Positions 17,971 through 26,918 of a DNA stretch of 64,000 nucleotides are shown piece by piece. A model generated the notes under the pieces. That model made no database searches and was not told the origin of the DNA. It was given only the letters and a program-made list of their open reading frames with translations. The stretch covers positions 669,780-733,779 of the forward strand of contig CM001167.1 of NCBI GenBank assembly GCA_000212915.1. Direction: 5' to 3'. Position 1 is the first letter of the stretch, and every line of letters starts with the position of its first letter. This stretch comes from Bacteroides coprosuis DSM 18011. Lineage in GTDB: Bacteria; Bacteroidota; Bacteroidia; Bacteroidales; Bacteroidaceae. The position numbers and the translations under genes were made by a program.

Positions 17971-18645
17971 ATGAAGAAAAGTTATTTCATCGGATGCATA
18001 TTGTTGGCTTTGTTATTCGCTTCCTGTAGTAGTGATAATGGAAATAAGTCTCCTGCTGTCCGTTTGGAAATGCTTGTTGCTGAGATTACAGATGGTTTAG
18101 GAACAACTAGTGATGGCTCAAGTCAGAATGCGAAATATTATATTGACAGAGTTCTCTTAGATTCGGGTAGGGAATTCAAAGTAGTTAAATCTCCTATCAT
18201 TTATAATCCTTCAAAGGCTAGATTTATGCGTGCTGTTGCATATTTAGAGGTTGAAGGAAGTGATGAGGTGATTATTCACTCAATAGCCCAAGTACCTATT
18301 GCTAAGCCCTTAACTTCAGGTAATGTCCCTGTTGATATGCATAGAGATCCAGTAAAAGTATCCAGAGTTTGGATAGGAGGTGGCTTCTTAAATATTCAAT
18401 TGGGTATTAAGACCGTTGATTTATCGAAGCATAATATTCTTTTTACAGAGTCTTCTGAAGTTGAGAGTAAAGAAATAGTGGTGTCCTTCTTTCATAATAG
18501 AAACAATGAGATTGAGGGAGCAACAAAAAATTATTTAGTATCTATACCCTTAGATCCCTATTTATCGAATTCTTATATATCATTGAGATTTTTAGTAAAC
18601 TCCTATGATGGAGAAAAAGAATACTTTTTTGATTTAAATTTATGA
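17971..18645 (+). CDS. Lipoprotein of unknown function
   Basis: A signal peptide ends in the lipobox LFAS-C19, followed by SSDNGNKSP, so the 224-aa protein is probably lipidated and exported. The mature part is predicted to be largely beta-strand, with no enzyme motif that I recognise. It begins one base after the acyltransferase stop and overlaps the rhodanese lipoprotein by four bases, so it belongs to this operon. It looks like a conserved Bacteroidales hypothetical protein; I cannot name the family. Confidence 0.75.
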   Translation: MKKSYFIGCILLALLFASCSSDNGNKSPAVRLEMLVAEITDGLGTTSDGSSQNAKYYIDRVLLDSGREFKVVKSPIIYNPSKARFMRAVAYLEVEGSDEVIIHSIAQVPIAKPLTSGNVPVDMHRDPVKVSRVWIGGGFLNIQLGIKTVDLSKHNILFTESSEVESKEIVVSFFHNRNNEIEGATKNYLVSIPLDPYLSNSYISLRFLVNSYDGEKEYFFDLNL

Positions 18646-19028
18646 AATATATAGTTACAGCATTTACTCTAAGTTTATTGATGTTTAGTTGTCAAAGAGA
18701 AACAACCTATACGACATTAAATACCAATGATTTTAAAGATGTTATAGAGAATTTAGAAGTACAGCTTTTGGATGTACGAACCATTGATGAGTTTAATTCA
18801 GGACATATATCAGATGCTGAGTTTATAGATTTATCAGATTCTTTATTTATAGAGAAAGCTGATTCAATGTTCAATAAAAAACAAACTATTGCTGTCTATT
18901 GTAGAACAGGAAGACGAAGTAAAAAAGCAGCAGATTTATTGATAAAGCATGGTTTTAAAGTCATAGAGCTTGATAGTGGTATAACGAATTGGATTGAAAA
19001 AGATTTTCCAATAGTTGAACAAAAATAA
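18642..19028 (+). CDS. Rhodanese-domain lipoprotein
   Basis: The 128-aa protein has a lipobox (LMFS-C17) and a single rhodanese domain from about residue 28 to the end. LLDVRTIDEFNSGHI (42-56) is the CH2A-like motif, and the active-site loop is C87-RTGRRS, consistent with sulfur transfer or persulfide handling. A membrane-tethered single-domain rhodanese faces the periplasm; its partner is unknown. Its ATG overlaps the previous stop. Confidence 0.85.
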   Translation: MKYIVTAFTLSLLMFSCQRETTYTTLNTNDFKDVIENLEVQLLDVRTIDEFNSGHISDAEFIDLSDSLFIEKADSMFNKKQTIAVYCRTGRRSKKAADLLIKHGFKVIELDSGITNWIEKDFPIVEQK

Positions 19029-19037
19029 AATTGAGAT

Positions 19038-19069
19038 AAAGGTAGTGAGTGTTTCTTACTACCTTTTTT
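19038..19069 (+). terminator. Terminator after the rhodanese lipoprotein gene
   Basis: AAAGGTAGTGAG pairs with CTTACTACCTTT around a five-base loop and is followed by a T-run. It closes the operon beginning near 14117. Confidence 0.8.
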
Positions 19070-19228
19070 GTATTCATGCGTAAAAAGAAGGTGTGATTCT
19101 TCACAAAGAATTACTTTTATAGAAAGAGAAATAGTATTTTCTACTTTATTATTAAATTCAATTTTTCATAGCCAAAGCCTTAATCAAATCTAAATTGATA
19201 ATTAACCAATAAATTAAATTACCATTCT

Positions 19229-20347
19229 ATGAACAAGAAATTACTCTTGAGTTTACTACTTATTATTGTAGTAGTGACAAATATATCAGCTGTTGAGCTG
19301 AGTAAAAAATTTATGGTATTGGCCGAGCAAGGTGAACAAAAGTTGCAATATAGCCTTACTGATAAAAACGAAAAGAAACTTACATTTAAGTGGGTTGTTG
19401 ATAATCCCAATGTGTTAGAACTAGAAGTTGCTGAAGATAACTCTGCTTTAGTCAAGACAAGAGCTAAAGGCAGATCTTTTATATACGTGTGTTCAGAAGA
19501 GAATCCTGAGATTTTGGATAAATGCCAAGTAGTAGTTAATAAAGATGGTGTTATCAAGATTTTAGCAATAGGGAATAGCTTTTCAGAAGATGCTGTTGAA
19601 CAATATTTACATGAACTAGCTATAGCTGAAGATATCCCGAATGTAATAGGTAATATGTACATTGGAGGATGCCCATTAGAGTTACATCACACAAACATTG
19701 TGAATAATAAGGATGCTTATTTCTATCGTAAGATTGACTTAGATGGAGTAAAGACAGAAACAAAAAATGTGAGTATAGATGTTGCTATCGCTGATGAAGA
19801 TTGGGATTATATTAGCACACAGCAAGCTAGTGGTTTTTCTGGTTTATATGAAACTTATGAAAAAGATTTGCCTTTTGTGATGGCTCATATCAGAAAGCAA
19901 GCTACAAATAAGAATGTAGTATATTTGCTTCATGCAACTTGGGCTTATGCTAAAGATTCTAAGCATGAGCACTTTGTTTTCTATGATAATTCTCAAGAGA
20001 AAATGTATAAATCGATAGTAGAGTCGGCTTGGAGAGCCAAGAATCTCGTAGGAATAGATTATTTAATACCTTCAGGAACAGCAATTCAAAATGCAAGAAC
20101 TACAGATATTGATGTTGAAAAAGACTTCTGTAGAGATGGTTATCATTTAAATTATGATTTTGGTAGATATACTGCTGCTTGTACTTGGTTCTACAGTATT
20201 TTCAGAGTTGATGTGCGGAAGAATAGTTATAAACCAGATAAGGTGTCTTCAAAAGAAGCAAATGTAGCAAGGAATGCTGCATATACAGCTATTCTTAATC
20301 CTTTCTTTGTAACAAATCTAAAGGTATTTATGAAAACTCATAAATGA
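19229..20347 (+). CDS. DUF4886 (SGNH-hydrolase-like) secreted protein
   Basis: A signal peptide (residues 1 to about 22) is followed by an Ig-like segment (about 25-105, with the LVKTRAKGRSFIYV strand typical of BIG2 folds). The rest matches DUF4886: it opens with ILAIGNSFSEDA (around 113-124), a variant of the SGNH serine block, and ends with a DGYHLNYDFGRY Asp-His pair. This suggests an esterase or carbohydrate deacetylase with unknown substrate. It stands alone, convergent with argF'. Confidence 0.8.
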   Translation: MNKKLLLSLLLIIVVVTNISAVELSKKFMVLAEQGEQKLQYSLTDKNEKKLTFKWVVDNPNVLELEVAEDNSALVKTRAKGRSFIYVCSEENPEILDKCQVVVNKDGVIKILAIGNSFSEDAVEQYLHELAIAEDIPNVIGNMYIGGCPLELHHTNIVNNKDAYFYRKIDLDGVKTETKNVSIDVAIADEDWDYISTQQASGFSGLYETYEKDLPFVMAHIRKQATNKNVVYLLHATWAYAKDSKHEHFVFYDNSQEKMYKSIVESAWRAKNLVGIDYLIPSGTAIQNARTTDIDVEKDFCRDGYHLNYDFGRYTAACTWFYSIFRVDVRKNSYKPDKVSSKEANVARNAAYTAILNPFFVTNLKVFMKTHK

Positions 20348-20359
20348 GTTTCATGGGTA

Positions 20360-20393
20360 TAAAAAACTGCAATAGACCTATTGCAGTTTTTTA
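20360..20393. terminator. Bidirectional terminator between DUF4886 gene and argF'
   Basis: TAAAAAACTGCAATAG and its exact complement flank a two-base centre, with A and T runs at the ends. The two neighbouring genes converge here. Confidence 0.85.
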
Positions 20394-20401
20394 TATGTAT
20401 T

Positions 20402-21355
20402 TTATAATGATTCTATTAATCTCTTTAACACAACAGTGGCAGAGATTTCTCTATTCGCAGCCTCAGGGATAACGATAGATTGGTTTGATTCAATAACATC
20501 ATCTGTTACAATCATATTTCTACGGACGGGCAAGCAATGCATGAAGTATGCATTATTGGTCACTGCCATATGCTTTTCTGATATGGTCCACGATCTGTCC
20601 ATATTTAATACTTTCCCATAATTATCTCCACTATAAGCTGCCCAGTTTTTTGCATAAACAAAATCGGCTTCTTCGAGGGCCTTCATCTGGTTATATTCAA
20701 CCTTTGCTTTTCCTACAAATGAAGGATCAAGTTCATAGCCTTTCGGATGGGTAATGACAAAGTCATAGTCTGTAGCGTTCATCCATTCAGCAAAAGAATT
20801 TGGAACGGCTTGTGGAAGGGCTTTAGGGTGTGGTGCCCAGCTCATAACAACTTTAGGCTTGTCAGTCTTTTTATATTCTTCAATAGTGATTAAGTCGGCA
20901 AAACTTTGTAGTGGGTGTCTAGTTGCTGCTTCCATTGAAAAAACTGGTTTACCGGAATACTTAATAAATTGGTTTAAGATTACCTCATTATAGTCATAGT
21001 CTCTATCCTTAAATTGTGCAAATGAACGTACACCAATAATATCGCAATAGCAACCCATTACAGGTATTGCTTCTAAGAGATGCTCAGGTTTATCTCCGTC
21101 CATGATAACACCTCGTTCAGTTTCTAATTGCCATGCCCCTTGATTGATGTCTAGCACAATAACATTCATACCTAAGTTTGAGGCGGCTTTCTGAGTGCTG
21201 AGTCGAGTTCGTAAACTAGAGTTAAAAAAGATCATTAGCAAAGTTTTATTCTTTCCTAATGAATCAAACTTAAAGCGATTTTGTTTGATCTCTGCCGCCT
21301 CTTGTAGTGCAGATTGAAGATTATGTAAATCTTCTACACAGGTAAACTTTTTCAT
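20402..21355 (-). CDS. argF': N-succinylornithine carbamoyltransferase
   Basis: The enzyme carbamoylates an acylated ornithine in arginine synthesis. The carbamoyl-phosphate loop is NSSLRTRLS (near residue 47-55), and the C-terminus has HCLPVRRN. At 317 aa it lacks the usual ornithine-binding SMG loop and instead resembles the Bacteroides enzyme (ArgF'), which is known to use N-succinylornithine. That substrate choice is knowledge of the family, not visible here. The rest of the pathway is at 32-33.5 kb and 38-42.6 kb. Confidence 0.9.
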   Translation of the reverse strand: MKKFTCVEDLHNLQSALQEAAEIKQNRFKFDSLGKNKTLLMIFFNSSLRTRLSTQKAASNLGMNVIVLDINQGAWQLETERGVIMDGDKPEHLLEAIPVMGCYCDIIGVRSFAQFKDRDYDYNEVILNQFIKYSGKPVFSMEAATRHPLQSFADLITIEEYKKTDKPKVVMSWAPHPKALPQAVPNSFAEWMNATDYDFVITHPKGYELDPSFVGKAKVEYNQMKALEEADFVYAKNWAAYSGDNYGKVLNMDRSWTISEKHMAVTNNAYFMHCLPVRRNMIVTDDVIESNQSIVIPEAANREISATVVLKRLIESL

Positions 21356-21470
21356 TGATTATCTATTTTGTTTAATGGTGTCACTTTTAAGTGGAGTACT
21401 TCACTCTTTTGCAAGATAAGATTTTCATTAGAATTTAGGGAACAATGCAGATTGCTAATTTTGCTCAGAC

Positions 21471-22310
21471 TTATTCTAATATAACTTGTTCTACATCAAT
21501 TGAGTCATTCAGAAAAACTGATGCCGATTCTTTGAATTTATCTACTGCCTCCGTTGTTAAAAATCGACATCTGCCTTCCTTTGTACAATTTCTATCTATC
21601 TCTGGATGTCTTTCTAAGTAGTTTTGTAGACTTTTGGCAACGTATTGACCTTGAGCTATAACTTTAATGTTATTAGGAACAAACTGCTCTATTTTAGATT
21701 GTAAAAGAGGATAATGTGTGCAACCTAGTAAGATGGTATCAATATCACTGTCTTGTTGAAGAAGATTATCTATACTTTGTTTTACGAAATAATCAGCTCC
21801 AGGTGTGTCAAATTCGTTGTTTTCAACTAGTGGCACCCACATAGGACAAGCTTCGCCTGATACTTTTATATGAGGAAATAGCTTAGCCAGTTCTAAAGGA
21901 TATGACTCTGATTTTATTGTTCCCAATGTAGCTACAACTCCTATATGATTACTTATTGTTAACTCATTAATAGATTCAACCGTAGGTCTAATAACTCCTA
22001 ATACTCTTCGTTGAGGATCAAGCAGGGGAAGATCATTTTGCTGAATGCTACGAAGAGCTTTGGCAGATGCAGTATTGCATGCTAGTATGACTAGGTGGCA
22101 ACCTTCTTCGAAAAGATGCTTTACAGCTTGTAAAGTGAATTTGTATACCAATTCAAAAGATCTTGTACCATATGGAGCACGTGCATTATCACCTAAATAG
22201 ATGTAATCGTATTCGGGAAGTTTTTTGCGAATCTTTTCTAGTATTGTTAAGCCACCATATCCTGAGTCAAAGACTCCAATTGGACCTGGTCTTTTAGATA
22301 AATCTGTCAT
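21471..22310 (-). CDS. murI: Glutamate racemase
   Basis: MurI makes D-glutamate for peptidoglycan. The 279-aa protein starts the conserved region with GVFDSGYGGLTILEKI (around residues 12-27) and keeps both catalytic cysteines, in LACNTASAKALR (near 79) and LGCTHYPLL (near 190). It lies downstream of the two Skp-like genes, but a terminator (22327-22359) separates it, so it probably has its own promoter. Confidence 0.95.
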   Translation of the reverse strand: MTDLSKRPGPIGVFDSGYGGLTILEKIRKKLPEYDYIYLGDNARAPYGTRSFELVYKFTLQAVKHLFEEGCHLVILACNTASAKALRSIQQNDLPLLDPQRRVLGVIRPTVESINELTISNHIGVVATLGTIKSESYPLELAKLFPHIKVSGEACPMWVPLVENNEFDTPGADYFVKQSIDNLLQQDSDIDTILLGCTHYPLLQSKIEQFVPNNIKVIAQGQYVAKSLQNYLERHPEIDRNCTKEGRCRFLTTEAVDKFKESASVFLNDSIDVEQVILE

Positions 22311-22326
22311 TGCAATAGGATATAAA

Positions 22327-22359
22327 AAAAGGAGTTAAAGCTGATGCCTAACTCCTTTT
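22327..22359 (-). terminator. Terminator between the second skp gene and murI
   Basis: AAAAGGAGTTA (22327-22337) pairs with TAACTCCTTTT (22349-22359). Read on the minus strand it ends in a T-run. It would limit readthrough from the uppS-bamA-skp operon into murI. Confidence 0.7.
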
Positions 22360-22383
22360 ATAATTTCTTTAATATAAAATTAT

Positions 22384-22893
22384 TTATTTCAACTCAGCTT
22401 TTATAAGCGTTGTAATATCCTTACTCTGTGCTGAATCAATATATGGAATTACACCACTAGATAAATCAAAGATATAAATTAAACCTTCACTTTTACCTAC
22501 TTTTTGAATAGCATCATTTACTTTTTTAGTAATTGGAGCCATTAAGTCCATTTGAGCTTTTTGCATAGACTGGTAAGCTTCATTTTGAAAGGCCTCTAAT
22601 CTCTGACCCATGTCTTGAAGTTCTTTTTGTCTTCTTTCAGCAATGTTTTGAGGAAGTGTGTTTTCGCTCATATCTTGTTGAAATTGTTGAGCTTTTTTAG
22701 AGAATTCATCTTGTGTTCTTTTGAACTCATCGTTATACTTATCTTCAAGTGCTTTTAAACTTTCCTGAGCTTTTTTAAATTCAGGCATATCGACAATTAA
22801 CTCTTGAGAGTTTGTGTGTCCAAACTTTAGTGTTTGTGCCATTGCTCCAAGTGGAAGAACTAGCATTACTAACAGTACAATTTTCTTTAGCAT
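22384..22893 (-). CDS. OmpH/Skp family periplasmic chaperone (second copy)
   Basis: A signal peptide (about 19 residues, ending GAMAQ) is followed by a long coiled coil (around 40-115, rich in Lys, Glu and Gln) and the Skp-like C-terminal strand region. The 169-aa length is normal for OmpH/Skp. Skp holds unfolded outer-membrane proteins on their way to BamA, the product of the gene two positions upstream. The two tandem copies are probably paralogues; which serves which clients is not visible. Confidence 0.88.
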   Translation of the reverse strand: MLKKIVLLVMLVLPLGAMAQTLKFGHTNSQELIVDMPEFKKAQESLKALEDKYNDEFKRTQDEFSKKAQQFQQDMSENTLPQNIAERRQKELQDMGQRLEAFQNEAYQSMQKAQMDLMAPITKKVNDAIQKVGKSEGLIYIFDLSSGVIPYIDSAQSKDITTLIKAELK

Positions 22894-22948
22894 AGTCTTA
22901 TATTTAATATTTAAATTTCTTATTTATTTAATTTACAAATGTATCAAT

Positions 22949-23467
22949 TTATTTTGAATATCCCATTGTTGCTAGAATCTCATTACTAATGTCGTACTGA
23001 GGTTTAGCAAATATTATGCTAGAAGCAGTAGCTCTGTCTATAATAGCTGCATAATCATACTTTAATGCAATAATTTTTGCCGCTTCATAGATTTTGTCAA
23101 AGAAAGGATCAAGGAGCTTTGATTTCATGTCAGCAATTGCTCCTTCGGGGCCAAAGTATTTTCGACCTAGCTCCATTGCTTCTTTCTCTTTATTCATGAT
23201 AATCTCTTGTTGTTTTTCTTTTTGATTATCATTCATTGATTTACTTTTCTCTTGGAAGTCTTGATACATATTCTGAACTTCTTCAGTTATCTTTTTTACT
23301 TCTAATTGATAGTTTTGAGCTTGTTTGTCAATTTTATCTTGATTTGATTTATACTCTGGTATCTTATTTAAGATATACTCTGTATCAATAAAAGCAAATT
23401 TTTGTGCAGTTACATTGACTACGCTCAAAACACATAGTAATAATGTGATAAGAATTGACTTTTTCAT
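22949..23467 (-). CDS. OmpH/Skp family periplasmic chaperone (first copy)
   Basis: A signal peptide (residues 1-21, ending NVTAQ) precedes KFAFIDTEYILNKIPEY, the typical Skp N-terminal strand in this phylum. A coiled coil runs from about 40 to 110, and the protein ends at 172 aa. It starts 28 bases after the bamA stop and is followed 55 bases later by the second copy, in an operon with bamA. Confidence 0.9.
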   Translation of the reverse strand: MKKSILITLLLCVLSVVNVTAQKFAFIDTEYILNKIPEYKSNQDKIDKQAQNYQLEVKKITEEVQNMYQDFQEKSKSMNDNQKEKQQEIIMNKEKEAMELGRKYFGPEGAIADMKSKLLDPFFDKIYEAAKIIALKYDYAAIIDRATASSIIFAKPQYDISNEILATMGYSK

Positions 23468-23495
23468 AACTATTTGTTTAAATCATTAATACTGA

Positions 23496-26126
23496 TTAAA
23501 ATTCTTGTCCTAGAATAAAGTGGAATTGGCTTCCTCCTTTTTCTGCAGAACCATCAACTTTATCAAATCCATATCCCCAATCAATACCCATCATACCAAT
23601 CATTGGTAAGAAAATACGTACACCAATACCTGCTGAACGTTTTAAATCGAATGGGTTAAAGTCTTTGACCCTATTCCATGCATTACCTCCTTCAAGGAAT
23701 CCTAACACGTAAATGCTAGTACTTGGTTCAAGCATTAAAGGGTATCTTAATTCTAATCCAAGTCTTGTATATGCATATCCTCCACCGTAAGGGGTTAAGC
23801 TGTTATTATCATAACCTCTAAGAGCAATCATTTCTGTTGCATATCCAGAGTATCCTGACATACCATCACCACCCATTTCAAAGGTTTCAAATGGAGAGCG
23901 CTTATGACTGTTATAGTGTCCTAAGATACCAATTTCTGCTCTTGTCATCAATACTGGTACTCTTTTGTACCTTGTATAATCCATTAAAGAAGTATATGTT
24001 TTTGATTTGAATTTCCATTTATGATATTCAATCCAACGGTGTTTAGATGCTAAATCATTTTCGTTGTTATCATTCATCTCATTATACTTTTTGCCATCCC
24101 ATAAAGAGTATGGAGGAGTAAACTGAACAGATAAAGAGAAGTCTGAGCCTTGTCTTGGGAAAATAGGGTTATCAAATGATGCTCTTGCTAATGTAATATT
24201 TACACTTAGGTTATTAGAGTTACCATTTCTAATTAAGAAATACTGCCAATCTCTCATAATGTAACGTTGGAAAGAGATATTTGCACTTAAAGTAAAATAG
24301 TCATCTGGCCAAGTTAATCTTTTACCCCAACCGGCAGAAATACCAAATACTTTCATTGATTTATCTGGGTCGTAGAAGTTTTCATAACCATAATTATTAT
24401 AACCTCCATAACCTCCACCATATCCACCCATATAGCCCATATTATACATATTGTTGTAATATGAGTTAGAGTACCAATTACTACTTACGTCTGTCTGAAC
24501 AGAGTAATAAGCAGAAAGGGAGAAAGAGTTTGGACGTTTGCCACCAAACCAGGGGTCAAAGAATGAAATACTATAAGATTGGTAGTATTTAGCATTAGTT
24601 TGTCCACTAATAGTTAGGGTCTGTCCATCTCCTTGAGGTAGGATGCCTCTGTAGTTTTTTCCAGGATGGAAAAGGTTTGCCATAGAGAAGTTGGTAAACT
24701 TCAAACTTAGCTTTCCGATAACACCTGTTTGTCCCCAACCTGCTGAGAATTCTACTTGGTCATTAGCCTTTGATACTAAGTCGTATGCAATATCCACAGT
24801 TGCATCCTCAGGGTTTGGTTGAATGTCTGGTTGTATATTTTCTGGGTCAAAGTGTCCCATCTGCTGTATTTCACGTAGTGAACGCATGATGTTCTCTTTA
24901 CTAAATAATTCGCCTGGCTTGGTGCGGAGTTCACGGCGTACAACGTTTTCATATAAACGATCATTACCATTAATTTTAATCTTATTAATAGTTGCTGGTC
25001 TTCCTTCGTGAATACGCATTTCAAGGTCAATAGAGTCGCCTATAATATTCACCTCTACAGGGCTTAAGTTATAGAAGATATACCCATTATTATAGTAAAG
25101 GTTGCCAATAGCATCATCGTCAGTTACTGTTCTATCAGTAAGTAATTTTTGATTATATACATCTCCCTTTTTCATTTGGAGCATATATTCCAGTTGTTCT
25201 GTCGGGTATAGTGTATTTCCTACCCATGAAATATTTCTGATAAAATACTTTTTACCTTCTTCAATATCTAGATGGACATCTACTGTTTTCTCATTGAAAG
25301 GAACAATACTATCTTTGACAATACGTGCATCTCTATATCCAAGTTCATTGTACTTATCAATAATTAGCTTTTTGTCATTAGAAAAGTTTTCTGGTATAAA
25401 CTTTTTGGTTTTAAACCAATTGCGAATAGGACCTTTTTCATTGGTCTTTTTCATTGCTCTTTTTACTTTTGAATCTTTTAGAGCTTCATTACCTTCAATG
25501 TATATCTTGTGAACTTTGATTTTTTCTTTCTTATCTATATTGACATCTACAAGAACTTGATTTTCCTTGTTAGGATCATCACGTTGAGCTATTAATACTG
25601 TAGCATTCTTGAATCCTTTATCTTCGAAATATCTTTTAGTAAGTAGTTCTGCTCTGTTCACAGTATGAGGAGTAATTTGGCTACCTACAATCATTCCTAA
25701 TTTACTTTCTAAATCTTTCTTTTCGGATTTCTTGATTCCATTATAGTTGATTTCGGATATTCTTGGACGTTGAGCTAAGGCTATTTTAAGCCAGATTTTG
25801 CTGCCTTCAATTTTTTCTGCAGTAATCTTGACATTTGAAAACAGACCATGTTTCCAATATCTATTAATAGCATCTGTAATCTGTGTGCCAGGGATATCAA
25901 TTTCTTGACCTACTGCTAGTCCTGATAGACTAATTAAGGCATAGTCTTCATAGTTTTTCACCCCTTCTACTTGAATATCAGCTATCTCGTATTTTTTTGG
26001 AGTACCTGAATAAATGATAGTGGGTTTTTCGTCCTCAGTAGTTGTCTTTTGTTGTGCATATCCTATCGGTATTAGCAAGAAAAGACATGCTATCATTAAT
26101 GGAATGCTGATTTTATGGTAATGCAT
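23496..26126 (-). CDS. bamA: Outer-membrane protein assembly factor BamA
   Basis: BamA inserts beta-barrel proteins into the outer membrane. After the signal peptide (residues 1-24), five POTRA domains occupy about 45-430 (ISEINYNGIKKSEKKDL, VHKIYIEGNEALKDS and INKIKINGNDRLYENVV mark repeat starts). A C-terminal Omp85 barrel follows from about 450 to 876, ending in FHFILGQEF with the terminal aromatic. An unusual Gly/Tyr/Asn/Met-rich loop (NMGYMGGYGGGYGGYNNYGY) lies near residues 560-590. It is preceded by uppS and followed by the two skp genes. Confidence 0.95.
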   Translation of the reverse strand: MHYHKISIPLMIACLFLLIPIGYAQQKTTTEDEKPTIIYSGTPKKYEIADIQVEGVKNYEDYALISLSGLAVGQEIDIPGTQITDAINRYWKHGLFSNVKITAEKIEGSKIWLKIALAQRPRISEINYNGIKKSEKKDLESKLGMIVGSQITPHTVNRAELLTKRYFEDKGFKNATVLIAQRDDPNKENQVLVDVNIDKKEKIKVHKIYIEGNEALKDSKVKRAMKKTNEKGPIRNWFKTKKFIPENFSNDKKLIIDKYNELGYRDARIVKDSIVPFNEKTVDVHLDIEEGKKYFIRNISWVGNTLYPTEQLEYMLQMKKGDVYNQKLLTDRTVTDDDAIGNLYYNNGYIFYNLSPVEVNIIGDSIDLEMRIHEGRPATINKIKINGNDRLYENVVRRELRTKPGELFSKENIMRSLREIQQMGHFDPENIQPDIQPNPEDATVDIAYDLVSKANDQVEFSAGWGQTGVIGKLSLKFTNFSMANLFHPGKNYRGILPQGDGQTLTISGQTNAKYYQSYSISFFDPWFGGKRPNSFSLSAYYSVQTDVSSNWYSNSYYNNMYNMGYMGGYGGGYGGYNNYGYENFYDPDKSMKVFGISAGWGKRLTWPDDYFTLSANISFQRYIMRDWQYFLIRNGNSNNLSVNITLARASFDNPIFPRQGSDFSLSVQFTPPYSLWDGKKYNEMNDNNENDLASKHRWIEYHKWKFKSKTYTSLMDYTRYKRVPVLMTRAEIGILGHYNSHKRSPFETFEMGGDGMSGYSGYATEMIALRGYDNNSLTPYGGGYAYTRLGLELRYPLMLEPSTSIYVLGFLEGGNAWNRVKDFNPFDLKRSAGIGVRIFLPMIGMMGIDWGYGFDKVDGSAEKGGSQFHFILGQEF

Positions 26127-26149
26127 CTATCTGATATTATATAAGTTGT

Positions 26150-26887
26150 TTACTGATTAATCTGTTCACTCGTTTTACCAAAACGACGTTCTCGTTGTTG
26201 GAAATCCATGATAGCTTCTTTTAAATTATCTTCTTTAAAATCAGGCCAATAAGTATCGCAGAAATAAAATTCTGTATAGGCACATTGCCATAATAAGTAA
26301 TTGCTAAGTCTATACTCTCCTCCTGTACGTATAAGTAAATCAGGGTTAGGCATAAATTGAGTTGCTAGATTTTGTTGAATTGTATCGGGTGTAATTTCCT
26401 CTATATCGAGTTTGTTCTCCTTTACTAATGTTGCAATCTTTTTTGTTGCTTCTGTTAACTCCCAATGAGAAGAGTAGCTTAAAGCTAAAACTAAGCACAT
26501 GCCTTTATTTCCCTTTGTTTTGTTCGCACATTGATTTAGCCTCATTTGTACATCGTGTGGAAGTTTGTCTTGTTCGCCAATAATTTTAAAACAGATGTCA
26601 TGCTTCATAAAAAGGCTGTCATCTAATGATTCCATTAATAGACTCATTAGAGCTGTGACCTCATCAGATGGCCTATTCCAATTTTCTGATGAAAATGTAT
26701 ATAGTGTAAGATATTTTACGCCAAGACGAGCAGACTCTTCAGCTATTTTATAAACAGCATCGGCTCCTGCTTGATGTCCGTAACTTCTGTTTTTGTTACG
26801 CTGTTTTGCCCAGCGACCATTGCCATCCATTATTATGGCTATGTGTTTGGGGATATGGTTTAAATCTATTCCTACTTGGTCTGTCAT
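26150..26887 (-). CDS. uppS: Isoprenyl transferase (undecaprenyl diphosphate synthase)
   Basis: UppS builds the C55 lipid carrier for cell-wall and O-antigen sugars by cis-prenyl condensation. The start [16 protein letters not shown] (residues 14-29) contains the catalytic Asp, and the [23 protein letters not shown] segment near 190-215 is the conserved second region. 245 aa, normal length. It lies 23 bases before bamA. Upstream, a 31-base gap separates it from the DUF6242 gene, so the operon may begin there. Confidence 0.95.
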   Translation of the reverse strand: MTDQVGIDLNHIPKHIAIIMDGNGRWAKQRNKNRSYGHQAGADAVYKIAEESARLGVKYLTLYTFSSENWNRPSDEVTALMSLLMESLDDSLFMKHDICFKIIGEQDKLPHDVQMRLNQCANKTKGNKGMCLVLALSYSSHWELTEATKKIATLVKENKLDIEEITPDTIQQNLATQFMPNPDLLIRTGGEYRLSNYLLWQCAYTEFYFCDTYWPDFKEDNLKEAIMDFQQRERRFGKTSEQINQ

Positions 26888-26918
26888 ATTTTATGTTTCT
26901 TAGAGATGTGTTTACTAA

